Positions 41,057 to 50,243 of a DNA stretch of 64,000 nucleotides are shown piece by piece. The position numbers and the translations under genes were made by a program. This stretch comes from Shewanella fidelis ATCC BAA-318 (GTDB taxonomy: Bacteria > Pseudomonadota > Gammaproteobacteria > Enterobacterales > Shewanellaceae), in contig NZ_JADX01000019.1 in assembly GCF_000518605.1 (NCBI RefSeq), positions 1 through 64,000 on the forward strand. Reading direction: 5' to 3'. Each line of letters begins with the position of its first letter. The stretch's first letter is position 1. The notes beneath the pieces are model-generated. The model saw nothing but the letters and a program-made list of their open reading frames with translations, searched no databases and was not told where the DNA came from.

Positions 41057-42685
41057 TTAAAAACGGTTGCGAACCTGAAAGCGCCATTCCCAACTATTCA
41101 CTTCAGGTCCCGATGTATAGGGAACACTCAAATCAATGTGGGCGACATTGCCGTAGCTGGATTTGGAAGAGTAAATTCTTGCCCCGATACCAAAACTCCC
41201 AATAGGTGAGGAGATGGCATTGTTGCTATCATCGCCACCAAATGCTTGACCAATATCAGTGAATACCGCCCAGCCTAGCTCTGCCAGTTGATAAAGGTTG
41301 ATATTTGGATAGTTGCGTAACTCTGCGGTAAATGCCCACTGATTGTCGCCATATTGATAATCATTAGGGTAGCCGCGAATACCAGTTTCATCACCAAGGG
41401 CAAAGGGGGTATCTAAGTAGTTATTTTGAGAAGTGCTTAATCTTAGTTTTGAATAGGCAGTCCACTTTGGGGCGAGTTGATAGAAATATTCTGCCGCTAC
41501 ATTTAATTGATAATGATCTTTTTGGCTGGTGGCAAGTACGGCTGTAGCATCTAAATCCAATAAAAGAAGCTGATCTTTGGCTTGATAGCCACGACTTGAT
41601 TGCCAATAGATATGGTAACCGATAGGAGAGTCGTCACTAAGATCGCGGGTCTCAATGCCCAATTTAATAAAGTGCTGCCAACCTAAATTAAAATCTTCGT
41701 TGTAGTTGATGAGATGAATGTTTTGTAAGACCTTAAAGTCATCTTCAATGTATTGATAGGCGACCCAAGGGTAAAGAAAGTCTCTATCTTGTGGAAGCTC
41801 TGAAGTCGGGTAAGCGTCGATACGGTTGAACTCATGACGATCTTGAGTGATCCCGGTAATGAGCCGCGATAGCTGTTGTGGATCTTTATTTATTAACCAA
41901 CCAAAACGAGCGTTGTTGTAGTTAACCCCATGCTCAAATTCATTAATGTCTTGACCGTTTTGTTTTAAGGTATCGATACGTAGGTCGCTTAAGTACTCAG
42001 CCGAATACATATGATGACCATCGAGCGTGTAAAAAGGCTTTTCGAAATAGAGATGCTGAGCATGACCGTCACTATTGTCGTAAAAGTCGGCGGCAATGGT
42101 TGCGTGCTCGATAAAATTAACTGGCGACTCAATAGCAAACTTATAGCCGGTTCTATCAGCGTTTGATTGATACTTGAAACGTGTACGTACCCCATACCCT
42201 AATAAATTGTCTTCTTTTATACCGATAGAAAACTTATTCTCTCCACCACTGCGGCTGGCATTAAATGTAGGCAGTAATGACCAATTATCCCATGTTTCAA
42301 CCAGTATATTTTCCCCCTCATTGGCGAGATCTGCATCGGGAGCGGGTTCTGAGAAAGTGATGTTTGCATCACGGATATAGGGCTCGGCTCGCAAAATACG
42401 TTGCATCTCATCGAGATCTTTTTGAGTCACACTTTGGCCTTCTTTAAAGCTAAGTTTATTGCGGATCACTTGATCTCGAGTGTTGATATGTAAGTAATTG
42501 GCCCAGTGATGAATGAAAAATACATCTGGATCAGACAGGTCAAAAATATCGTTACTTTTAATCACGATATTTTTAACTGGTTGCGGCTTGTTTGCGGTAA
42601 GTGTCGCTTTTTGCGGTTCAGCAAAAGCCGCACCACCATGGATGCTATAGCTAATGACTAGTACTAAACCGCAACCCCGCTGCAT
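41057..42685 (-). CDS. BamA/TamA-family outer-membrane protein with one POTRA-like domain
   Basis: The 542-residue product has a signal peptide (to about residue 22), a POTRA-like region (about 37-118; DLDEMQRILRAEPYIRDA) and a C-terminal barrel. The barrel contains GIRGYPN, which matches the Omp85 loop-6 (V/I)RG(Y/F) motif, and ends in QVRNRF. It is much shorter than BamA (five POTRAs) and has one rather than three domains like TamA, so its substrate is unknown. It appears to be monocistronic. Confidence 0.78.
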   Translation of the reverse strand: MQRGCGLVLVISYSIHGGAAFAEPQKATLTANKPQPVKNIVIKSNDIFDLSDPDVFFIHHWANYLHINTRDQVIRNKLSFKEGQSVTQKDLDEMQRILRAEPYIRDANITFSEPAPDADLANEGENILVETWDNWSLLPTFNASRSGGENKFSIGIKEDNLLGYGVRTRFKYQSNADRTGYKFAIESPVNFIEHATIAADFYDNSDGHAQHLYFEKPFYTLDGHHMYSAEYLSDLRIDTLKQNGQDINEFEHGVNYNNARFGWLINKDPQQLSRLITGITQDRHEFNRIDAYPTSELPQDRDFLYPWVAYQYIEDDFKVLQNIHLINYNEDFNLGWQHFIKLGIETRDLSDDSPIGYHIYWQSSRGYQAKDQLLLLDLDATAVLATSQKDHYQLNVAAEYFYQLAPKWTAYSKLRLSTSQNNYLDTPFALGDETGIRGYPNDYQYGDNQWAFTAELRNYPNINLYQLAELGWAVFTDIGQAFGGDDSNNAISSPIGSFGIGARIYSSKSSYGNVAHIDLSVPYTSGPEVNSWEWRFQVRNRF

Positions 42686-42807
42686 TTTATTGCCGTCTCC
42701 TATGTATGACTTTTGCTAAAAGCTAAAAAGCACTACCTAGGTTAAGCATAGTTTAGATAAGCAATAACGCGCTGATTTTACTTGAGCTATAGTGGATTTT
42801 AACAATA

Positions 42808-42836
42808 AAAAAGAGCGCTAATTCGCGCTCTTCTTA
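42808..42836 (-). terminator. Terminator of the ThrE-family gene
   Basis: On the minus strand, arms GAGCGC/GCGCTC around GAATTA are followed by T6, just after the stop codon of the exporter gene. Confidence 0.85.
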
Positions 42837-42844
42837 TGACATAT

Positions 42845-44065
42845 TTATAGTGTACGCCTTGGCGGTACTGCAACGTTAGCAAAAATAAGTCCGGCCACAA
42901 TTGACATAAAGATTAAGAAGATTTGAATACCCAAGTGCGACTGATTGAAAATTGTTTCCCCTAAAATTAGCGTATTTAAGCCAATATAGGTTTTACTACC
43001 TGGGACTAAGATGACGATGCCTTGTAGCAGTGCAATTGAAGCGGGGGCTTTCATCCAACGTGCATATAAGTTTGAATATACCCCCACAGCTAAAGCGCCG
43101 AAGAAGATCCCAATCGATTCACCAAAGTAGATTGCGCCTAACATAGCGGAGAAGAATGCGACTATTCCGGCCATGATCCCCCAAGGTGAGTCTTTTAAGC
43201 GGGCTTTAAAGATGATAACCAGTGCTGTGGAAAGAATGGGGACCGCCGCCCAAATTGCCCACTTGGGGAGAGAGTCTGGTGGCAAGTAAGTGACTTCGCC
43301 AAAGATAGTTTTACCTATCACCATACCTAGAATAACGCCAAAATAGAGCTTGAACAGCAACATAAAAGCGTCCATCACCCTCGCCGTGCCAGAGATTAAA
43401 TCTCGCGCAGCCAGCTCGGCAAGACCAAGCGTTAAGGCTAATCCGGGAATAAAGATAATAATCCCCGACAGAATAATAACGGGAATATTGACCGACGGAT
43501 CGAGCTGTGCAATACCGTAAGCTAAGATAGCACATAAGATTGCTGCTAAGGGTTCAAGCATTTCAGCCATGCGCTTAGAACGCTCGGCGCGATACACTAG
43601 TCCATAAACCATTAAACCTAATACGCCAGACCAAAAAACATCATTCCAGCTGGTGCCCATTAACATGGCAAATGCACCAGCAGAGGTGCCAAAGGCCAGT
43701 AGGGTTAGCTTAGTGCCATATGGATTAGGCTTATTGGCAATTTCTTCCAGACGCTCAAGCGCTTCTTGTAGGGTGCGTTGTCCAGACATTAGCTCTTCAA
43801 CTAGCTCATCTGTACGGGCTAGGGCGCCAAGATCTAAGTCACCAGGCTTAACCCTAGCAACATGGTTGTATTCTTGCTCTTCATCTCGTTGCAGTACAAA
43901 GGTCATCGCGGTAGGTGAAATTAAAAAATAACCTTCAATGCCTAGTACAGTAGAAACACCTTGTAGATGAGCTTCTAAGCGGTAGGCTGGCGTACCAAAT
44001 TTATGTAATGCTTTACCCAGTTTAATAATAAAGCGACGCTTTTCTAAAAACTCTTGATTATCCAC
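42845..44065 (-). CDS. Threonine/serine exporter (ThrE) family protein
   Basis: The 406-residue membrane protein fuses the two ThrE modules: an N-terminal cytoplasmic plus 5-TM domain (DUF1212, about 10-250) and a C-terminal 5-TM domain (DUF3815, about 265-400). Characteristic pieces are FGTPAYRLEAHL, FIPGLALTLGLAELAARDLISGTAR-like sequence (near 203-227) and VPGSKTYIGLN (near 355). Corynebacterium ThrE exports threonine and serine; the substrate here is inferred from family. Confidence 0.88.
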   Translation of the reverse strand: MDNQEFLEKRRFIIKLGKALHKFGTPAYRLEAHLQGVSTVLGIEGYFLISPTAMTFVLQRDEEQEYNHVARVKPGDLDLGALARTDELVEELMSGQRTLQEALERLEEIANKPNPYGTKLTLLAFGTSAGAFAMLMGTSWNDVFWSGVLGLMVYGLVYRAERSKRMAEMLEPLAAILCAILAYGIAQLDPSVNIPVIILSGIIIFIPGLALTLGLAELAARDLISGTARVMDAFMLLFKLYFGVILGMVIGKTIFGEVTYLPPDSLPKWAIWAAVPILSTALVIIFKARLKDSPWGIMAGIVAFFSAMLGAIYFGESIGIFFGALAVGVYSNLYARWMKAPASIALLQGIVILVPGSKTYIGLNTLILGETIFNQSHLGIQIFLIFMSIVAGLIFANVAVPPRRTL

Positions 44066-44271
44066 AATCTCAATTCGCTATTGGTGACTTAGGGTTTATA
44101 TTTAAAAACAGCGGCTTATAGCTTTTTTGGTTATTGTTTTAATTCACTGTTTTACGGTCATCATTTTACGAGCGCATCTTACCCTATTTGAGATAAAAAA
44201 GTTGCCATTTATTTACATAATGTTCGCTAATTGTAATGCTGGGGTTTTGTAATCAAAATAATGGAGTGAAG

Positions 44272-44670
44272 ATGCCGCTTGCTATCTCTGGTTTATATAT
44301 CAGCCTTACGGCTTTGCTGACCGTTTTACTAACGTATCGGGTCATCAAATTAAGACGAACTCATAAAATTGGCATTGGCAGTGCAGGTAATGAAGCGCTA
44401 ACGATAGCCCAACGAGTGCATGGTAATTTACTTGAGAATGCACCAATCGCGTTACTGCTGTTGGTCGTTGCAGAGCTTAACGGTAGCAATAGTCTCATGT
44501 TGCATGTTTTTGGTGGTGTATGGATCCTTGCCAGACTATTACATGCAATAGGCTTAACTCGAGGCCAAGGGGGTTATCACATCGGCCGCTTTTGGGGGAT
44601 GATACTAACTTGGTGTGTGATTGTGGGTTTAGCGTTGGTGAACTTGTTTACCTACGTGGCGAGCCTATAG
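44272..44670 (+). CDS. MAPEG-family membrane protein
   Basis: The product has about 132 residues and four TM helices. RVHGNLLENAPIALLLLVVAEL and ARLLHAIGL match the MAPEG (membrane-associated eicosanoid/glutathione) signature with its conserved ENxP and RxxHAxG. The start is ATG 44272 with TGGAGTG upstream; an upstream in-frame ATG at 44236 lacks a ribosome-binding site. Bacterial members may use glutathione, but the substrate is unknown. Confidence 0.85.
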   Translation: MPLAISGLYISLTALLTVLLTYRVIKLRRTHKIGIGSAGNEALTIAQRVHGNLLENAPIALLLLVVAELNGSNSLMLHVFGGVWILARLLHAIGLTRGQGGYHIGRFWGMILTWCVIVGLALVNLFTYVASL

Positions 44671-44739
44671 AGCTGTTAGCCTGAATTAGCTAAGTGTTAG
44701 TCTGCTTATTTCTGGCAGATATCAAATGGGAAAAGTCTT

Positions 44740-45005
44740 ATACCAATCAGTATAAACATTTAGTCACTCAGCGAGAGTTTAGCGGTTTTGAGGCAAGGCA
44801 ACGAATGAAGAGCATAGTTGTTCTACGTTCAAGTTCGTTAACACAGCATCAGAATCGCTAAAACTCGCCATTCTGGAACGTTTTTGGCTACCTACTTCTG
44901 CGTTGAATAACTTCACAAGGGAGCAACCATTCTTTCAGTTATTCGCCTTGAATTAGATTGCCAAAAATCGTTCTGAGTTGATCAAATTCTTATACTGATT
45001 GGTAT
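44740..45005 (+). mobile_element. MITE-like repeat, copy 3
   Basis: A 266-bp element has perfect 16-bp terminal inverted repeats, ATACCAATCAGTATAA and its complement. The interior is co-linear with copy 1 but lacks about 60 bp of its left part. It occupies most of the gap between the MAPEG gene and ygiQ. Confidence 0.85.
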
Positions 45006-45060
45006 TGAATCCCATTGCAGTAATACCCACAGCCAAATTATGGGATAAGCAGCTATACTA

Positions 45061-45087
45061 AAAAAAGCATCAATTTGATGCTTTTTT
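45061..45087 (+). terminator. Terminator-like palindrome before ygiQ
   Basis: AAAAAAGCATCAA is followed directly by its complement with T6. It is symmetrical and could act in either direction. Confidence 0.75.
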
Positions 45088-45195
45088 AGTCACACCTTGC
45101 AGGCGTAGCCTGTTATACTCCGCGTCCCCGTTGTGCGAGCAAGTTGGGGCGCAATATCTGCGTAATTTTTGTATTTCAGTTAGGCTGCCTAATCC

Positions 45196-47499
45196 ATGCA
45201 AGTAGAATCCACGTTATTTACTTATCCAAAGTATCGCCCTGAGCTCACGCGCCCAGCGCCATTTTTGCCTATGTCTCGCAAAGAGATGGCTAAATTAGGC
45301 TGGGATAGCTGTGACATTATTATCGTCACTGGCGATGCATACGTGGATCACCCTAGTTTTGGTATGGCAGTGATTGGCCGCATGCTCGAAGCTCAAGGCT
45401 TTAGGGTGGGGATTATTTCTCAGCCCGATTGGTCAAACAAAGATGATTTTATGAAGTTAGGTAAGCCTAACCTCTATTTTGGTGTGACAGCCGGTAACAT
45501 GGATTCGATGATCAACCGTTATACCGCTGAGCGCCGTTTGCGCCATGATGATGCATATACTGCTGGTAATGTGGGCGGCAAGCGCCCAGATCGCGCTGTC
45601 ACGGTTTATACCCAGCGTTGTAAGGAAGCTTTTAAGCAAGTTCCGGTGGTGATAGGTGGTATCGAAGCCAGTTTGCGTCGTATTGCCCACTATGATTACT
45701 GGTCAGATAAAGTGCGCCGTAGCGTAATTTTAGATGCGAAAGCCGATATCTTGGTTTACGGTAATGCCGAGCGTCCACTCGTGGAGCTATCACATCGTTT
45801 AGCCGCTGGTGAGCCTGTATCTGAGTTGCACGATATTCGTGGCACGACAGTTATTCGTAAAGAGCCATTGCCTGAATGGAAGGGCATGGATTCACGCAAA
45901 ATCGATCAACTGCATAAAATTGACCCTATTCCAAATCCCTATGGTGCTGATGATGTTGGTTGTAAAAATCTGTCTGGACCGACAGATGAGAAGATTTTTG
46001 ACAACGACGCGCCAAAGGCAATTAGTGTCCAGCCTGCTAGACCAAAGCCATGGGAAAAAACTTATGTCTTGTTACCTAGCTATGAAAAGGTATCTGAAGA
46101 CAAATATCTTTATGCTCATGCATCACGTATTTTGCACCAAGAGCAAAACCCGGGTTGCGCTCGTGCGTTGTTTCAAAAGCATGCCGAGCGTGCCATTTGG
46201 GTTAACCCACCGGCGTGGCCGTTAAATACCGATGAAATGGACGGCGTATTTGATCTTGCTTATCAGCGCGTACCACATCCATCATACGGCAAAGAGAAGA
46301 TCCCTGCCTACGACATGATTAAGACCTCGATCAACATCATGCGTGGTTGTTTTGGTGGCTGTTCATTCTGCTCGATTACCGAGCATGAAGGGCGGATTAT
46401 TCAAAGTCGTTCCCAAGACTCTATCGTGAAAGAGATCAAAGACATTCAAGATAAAGTGCCGGGCTTTACTGGAGTGATTTCTGACTTGGGCGGCCCAACA
46501 GCCAACATGTATCGCTTAGGCTGTACTAGTGTCAAAGCTGAAAGTACCTGTCGTCGTTTGTCATGTGTTTTCCCATCGATTTGTGGCCATTTAGATACAG
46601 ATCATCAAGCGACAATTGATCTATACCGCGCTGCACGTGATGTGCCGGGTATTAAAAAGGTTTTAATCGCCTCTGGTGTGCGTTATGACTTGGCGACAGA
46701 AGATCCGCGTTACGTTAAAGAGCTGGCAACTCACCATGTTGGCGGCTACTTAAAAATTGCCCCTGAGCATACCGAAGAAGGCCCGCTGAACAAGATGATG
46801 AAGCCGGGCATGGGGACATACGATAAGTTTAAAGAACTTTTCGATAAGTATTCAAAAGAGGCAGGTAAGAAGCAGTATTTGATCCCGTACTTTATTTCAG
46901 CACACCCGGGCACCACTAATGAAGATATGGTGAATTTGGCATTATGGCTAAAAGGCGAGAAATTTAAGCTAGATCAGGTGCAAAATTTCTATCCATCGCC
47001 AATGGCAAATGCCACTACGATCTACCACACAGAGTTAAATTCACTGAAGAATGTTAAGCATACAAGTGAAGAAGTTTCGGTCCCTAAAAAAGGCCGCCAG
47101 CGTAAGCTACATAAAGCTTTGTTGCGTTACCATGATACAGAGGGGTGGCCGCTGATCCGCGAAGCGCTTATCGCAATGGGTAAAGAGCACTTAATTGGTA
47201 ATGGTGCTCACTGTTTAGTGCCTGCGGAAACACGCCAAGAACGCGAAGCGATGCGCAATAAGAAAAAGCTCAATACTAAAGATGATGCTAAAGGTAAAAA
47301 GGCATTTACGCGTTTTTCTGGCGATCAATTTGATGATCGTAAAGCGGGCGCTAAGTCTGGGAAAAATAAGTCTGGTGCTAATAAGCAAGGGCAGTCTAAA
47401 TCTGGGCAAGCTAAGTTTGGTCAGGGCAAGTCGAATCAAACTGGTAAGCGTCCGGCTAAAAAGAATGCTTGGGGCACCACGCCTAAACATCAAAGGTAA
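45196..47499 (+). CDS. ygiQ: YgiQ family radical SAM protein
   Basis: The 767-residue protein carries the radical-SAM cluster motif CFGGCSFC (near residue 389), a B12-binding-like N-terminal region and the DUF3362 C-terminal domain. The last about 90 residues are a Lys/Gly/Gln-rich tail with repeated KSG-type units, probably disordered and RNA- or anion-binding. The UPF0313/YgiQ family has no settled reaction. The end of the gene is followed by a degenerate copy of its own tail. Confidence 0.93.
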   Translation: MQVESTLFTYPKYRPELTRPAPFLPMSRKEMAKLGWDSCDIIIVTGDAYVDHPSFGMAVIGRMLEAQGFRVGIISQPDWSNKDDFMKLGKPNLYFGVTAGNMDSMINRYTAERRLRHDDAYTAGNVGGKRPDRAVTVYTQRCKEAFKQVPVVIGGIEASLRRIAHYDYWSDKVRRSVILDAKADILVYGNAERPLVELSHRLAAGEPVSELHDIRGTTVIRKEPLPEWKGMDSRKIDQLHKIDPIPNPYGADDVGCKNLSGPTDEKIFDNDAPKAISVQPARPKPWEKTYVLLPSYEKVSEDKYLYAHASRILHQEQNPGCARALFQKHAERAIWVNPPAWPLNTDEMDGVFDLAYQRVPHPSYGKEKIPAYDMIKTSINIMRGCFGGCSFCSITEHEGRIIQSRSQDSIVKEIKDIQDKVPGFTGVISDLGGPTANMYRLGCTSVKAESTCRRLSCVFPSICGHLDTDHQATIDLYRAARDVPGIKKVLIASGVRYDLATEDPRYVKELATHHVGGYLKIAPEHTEEGPLNKMMKPGMGTYDKFKELFDKYSKEAGKKQYLIPYFISAHPGTTNEDMVNLALWLKGEKFKLDQVQNFYPSPMANATTIYHTELNSLKNVKHTSEEVSVPKKGRQRKLHKALLRYHDTEGWPLIREALIAMGKEHLIGNGAHCLVPAETRQEREAMRNKKKLNTKDDAKGKKAFTRFSGDQFDDRKAGAKSGKNKSGANKQGQSKSGQAKFGQGKSNQTGKRPAKKNAWGTTPKHQR

Positions 47500-47500
47500 A

Positions 47501-47540
47501 GCTTGGGGACTCAAACAAGTGCCCTAAACATCAACGCTAA
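47501..47540 (+). pseudogene. Degenerate duplicate of the ygiQ 3' end
   Basis: GCTTGGGG (47501-47508) and CCTAAACATCAACGCTAA (47523-47540) repeat the end of ygiQ (GCTTGGGG at 47467 and CCTAAACATCAAAGGTAA at 47482-47499). The copy encodes AWG and PKHQR-stop in two frames, so it is a frameshifted relic. Confidence 0.6.
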
Positions 47541-47570
47541 GCAGTTAGCTAGCTAAATAAACTAAAATAA

Positions 47571-47598
47571 GGGAATATCTATGATGTTCCCTTTTTTA
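47571..47598 (+). terminator. Terminator after ygiQ
   Basis: GGGAATAT/ATGTTCCC, with one G-U pair in RNA, has a 5-base loop and is followed by T6. It argues against translation starts at 47581 or 47584 inside it. Confidence 0.7.
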
Positions 47599-47610
47599 TT
47601 GGCAAGGATC

Positions 47611-47952
47611 ATGACTCAAGAATCGAATGCTACTCATGAATATAGTGATGAAAGTTTTTGGCTGAAGGTAAAGCTGTTTGCAAAAAAAGCTGGGCGTGAA
47701 GTGATTGATAACGCACTGTGTTTATATTATGCGGCGAAACGTCCTGATACGCCTAAATGGGCTAAAACGGTGATATTCGGCGCGTTAGCCTATTTTATTT
47801 CACCGATTGATGCCATTCCCGATCTCACGCCTATTATGGGGTTTTCTGACGACTTAGGCGCGCTAGCTGCTGCGCTTGCTATGGTGTCTATGTATGTTGA
47901 TGACAATGTTGAAAAACAAGCCGCCGAAAAGCTAGCGGCTTGGTTTGATTAA
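47611..47952 (+). CDS. YkvA/DUF1232 family membrane protein
   Basis: The product of about 113 residues contains the DUF1232 core: WAKTVIFGALAYFISPIDAIPD followed by GFSDDLGALAAAL, with one or two membrane-inserted hydrophobic stretches. Its function is unknown. ATG 47611 is preferred because the upstream ATGs (47581, 47584) fall in the terminator hairpin, although the AAGGA before 47611 is close to the start. Confidence 0.8.
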   Translation: MTQESNATHEYSDESFWLKVKLFAKKAGREVIDNALCLYYAAKRPDTPKWAKTVIFGALAYFISPIDAIPDLTPIMGFSDDLGALAAALAMVSMYVDDNVEKQAAEKLAAWFD

Positions 47953-47970
47953 CGCGCGGCTTAATACCAA

Positions 47971-48900
47971 TTAATATAGCGAGGTTTCGCCTTCAGGGCG
48001 GTTCTTAAAGCGTCGATGCAGCCACATGTACTGACTCGGTGCATCCATTATTGACTCTTCAACGATCTTGTTAATAAAGCAGGCCCCTGCGTGTTCATCG
48101 CCAATAGGAAACTTATCTATTAATGGCTCTTTAATTGTTAACGTATATTGGCCGCTATCGTTATCACGCACGAACGTCATTGGCACTATCGCGCAGTTAC
48201 TATTATCCACCAATAAACTCGTACCTGTAGTGGTACATGCTTTTTCAACGGCAAACAAAGGTGCAAACGTTGAGCGGCGACGGCCATAATCATGATCCGG
48301 TGCGTACCACATAAATTCGCCGTTCTTGAGTGAATCTAGCATCAGAGCGATGTTTTTGCGGTGGATTAAACTGTGGCCACCACGAGAGCGACCTTTTAGC
48401 TGAAAATAATCAAAACAGGGATTGTTATTCGGTCTATATACCGCCATGCCTTGGGCGAGCAAGCCAAATGTTCGACCGCCCAGCTCAAGGTTCAATGAGT
48501 GCACGGCGATCAATAGCGCGCCGCGGCCTTCAGCTTTAAGTTTTTTTACATGCTCCATTCCAACAATCTTAGTATGCTTGGCAACACGAGCATCAGACCA
48601 AAACCAAGCCATACCCGTTTCAAATAACGCTAACCCCGTATTTTCAATATTTTGCTTAATGAGTTGTTCACGCTCTGCGGCAGGCATTTCTGGAAAACAC
48701 AACTCAAGGTTTCGCCTAATGGTATTTGTGCGGCGTTTCATAAAGCGAAGTGCAGTGCGCCCAAGAAGCTTACCTAGACGAATTTGTACAGCGTAAGGCA
48801 ACAGGCTGCATAGGTAGCTAAAGGCAAATATGCATAACACACCCCAATATTTAGGATGGAGCAGGGCTAGCGAAAATTGAGGAGTGGTGTACTTACTCAT
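47971..48900 (-). CDS. Lipid A biosynthesis acyltransferase (LpxL/LpxP-like)
   Basis: The 309-residue inner-membrane protein has an N-terminal TM helix (about 17-36) and the acyltransferase motif HSLNLELGG (near 133), of the HxxxxD/E type. PDHDYGRRR (near 199) and the WLHRRFK C-terminal motif are also typical. The HxLxLELG form is closer to LpxL/LpxP (lauroyl or palmitoleoyl transfer to Kdo2-lipid IVA) than to LpxM. Confidence 0.9.
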   Translation of the reverse strand: MSKYTTPQFSLALLHPKYWGVLCIFAFSYLCSLLPYAVQIRLGKLLGRTALRFMKRRTNTIRRNLELCFPEMPAAEREQLIKQNIENTGLALFETGMAWFWSDARVAKHTKIVGMEHVKKLKAEGRGALLIAVHSLNLELGGRTFGLLAQGMAVYRPNNNPCFDYFQLKGRSRGGHSLIHRKNIALMLDSLKNGEFMWYAPDHDYGRRRSTFAPLFAVEKACTTTGTSLLVDNSNCAIVPMTFVRDNDSGQYTLTIKEPLIDKFPIGDEHAGACFINKIVEESIMDAPSQYMWLHRRFKNRPEGETSLY

Positions 48901-48984
48901 AACGAGGTCGAGCTTTAATAGAGAGTGAAAATGTCGGCGGATTATACGCGATGTTTTACCATTCAGCTCTTTCTATATTAGTTC

Positions 48985-49014
48985 ATTCAGCCGCATATCG
49001 TTATACGGCTGAAT
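48985..49014 (-). terminator. Hairpin downstream of the porin gene
   Basis: The near-perfect stem ATTCAGCCG.ATA/TAT.CGGCTGAAT lies about 22 bp after the porin stop codon. No strong T run follows, so termination is likely but not certain. Confidence 0.55.
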
Positions 49015-49035
49015 AATATGATGTTTTAATTTGCT

Positions 49036-50100
49036 TTAGCCGTGCCAAGTTAGACTGAAATCGTATCTAAAGCCAATAGTGACGGCATGATCGTTGTCAC
49101 GGTTATCATAGCTTTTATCAAGATACTCAAGGTGTACACGTACATTATCGACTGGATTCCACTCAAGTGTGGTGTTAAAGCCGTTGTAGTCGGCAGAGGT
49201 GTTATCTTTGATACCATCTTTAAACTGGAAGTAGCCGAGTTTTATTTTGTAGTCATCGAAAATTGGATAAGCTAACGCGGTATCTAAGGTGCTGCCGCTA
49301 CGATCTTTATTCATGCTGCCAGCATCATAGTTATATTGTTTATCTTGATAGCTCACGGCAAGGTACAGGTCGTTGCTAAAGGTGTATGCGACAACACCAC
49401 CGAGGGTCTTATCATCCCCCTCAACTCCTTGCTGATCTGCGGTGTTTTGCGTGATATAACCTATACCAATATGCAAATTATCCATGTCATAGCCGACGCC
49501 GAGGTTTACCATATCAGTGGCGTCATCCCCTTTATCACCATCAAATTGCGCACCTGCCATCCAGGTGAGATTGCCAGTAACCAATTGATAAGTTAAAAAA
49601 TTATCGACAAAGAATGGACTGTCATGGTCATAAGCGTAGGGGCTATTACCATGATTGAAAATGTCCACGTACTCAGCGACTAAAGTGTACTGAGCTGGAC
49701 GCTGTTTACCTATGCCCACTTGACCATAAGGTGAAGCAATGGCGGCATAAGCTTGGCGAGCTTTACCAAAATTACCAGAGTTGGCGATATCAACACTCCA
49801 TTCGCCTTGAGCGATAGCGCTCCAGCCATCGGCAAATTCTGTGCTGGCTTTAATACCTACCCGAGATAGCGCATCACGCACATCCCAAGTGTCATCTTGG
49901 CTATCGTCGAGGTAGCTTAAAGTTGGACGAATAGAGCCATAAAGACTGACTTGGCTATTTTTAAACTGTGATGGCGCGTTGTTGCCTTCTAGTTTGGCGA
50001 TACGCGCCTCAAGTTCTGCATTGCTGGCAGAATCAGCGGCATAGACATTGACGCAGCATAAGCTAACAGCAGCTGCAATGAGTGGTTTAAGTGTGTTCAT
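49036..50100 (-). CDS. Gram-negative porin
   Basis: The 354-residue product has a signal peptide (cleavage after VYA, about residue 21), a short coiled coil (ELEARIAKLEG) and then a 16-strand-type general porin barrel starting at VSLYGSIRPTLSY. The usual C-terminal FRYDF is present but is followed by six more residues, SLTWHG. It lies 143 bp downstream of the cytochrome b gene on the same strand, with a hairpin between, so it probably has its own promoter. Confidence 0.88.
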   Translation of the reverse strand: MNTLKPLIAAAVSLCCVNVYAADSASNAELEARIAKLEGNNAPSQFKNSQVSLYGSIRPTLSYLDDSQDDTWDVRDALSRVGIKASTEFADGWSAIAQGEWSVDIANSGNFGKARQAYAAIASPYGQVGIGKQRPAQYTLVAEYVDIFNHGNSPYAYDHDSPFFVDNFLTYQLVTGNLTWMAGAQFDGDKGDDATDMVNLGVGYDMDNLHIGIGYITQNTADQQGVEGDDKTLGGVVAYTFSNDLYLAVSYQDKQYNYDAGSMNKDRSGSTLDTALAYPIFDDYKIKLGYFQFKDGIKDNTSADYNGFNTTLEWNPVDNVRVHLEYLDKSYDNRDNDHAVTIGFRYDFSLTWHG

Positions 50101-50190
50101 CAGTGCATTTCCCTATATTTCGGCTGCAACAAGTCGCCCTCTCTAAAGGCTAGAGTTGGTGCAGTTCGATTAAATATGATCTGTTACAGT

Positions 50191-50216
50191 GCCCATCAGC
50201 ATTTACGCTGATGGGC
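50191..50216 (-). terminator. Hairpin after the cytochrome b gene
   Basis: A perfect 10-bp stem, GCCCATCAGC/GCTGATGGGC, closes a 6-base loop. There is no U tract, so it may be a processing or weak termination element ending the molybdoenzyme operon. Confidence 0.5.
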
Positions 50217-50243
50217 GGGTGAAGTCTTGTGTTTGAATTATCT

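Noticed and set aside
47581..47610. Upstream start codons for the YkvA-type gene
   Set aside because: They sit within the loop and arm of the ygiQ terminator hairpin; the family sequence begins after 47611.
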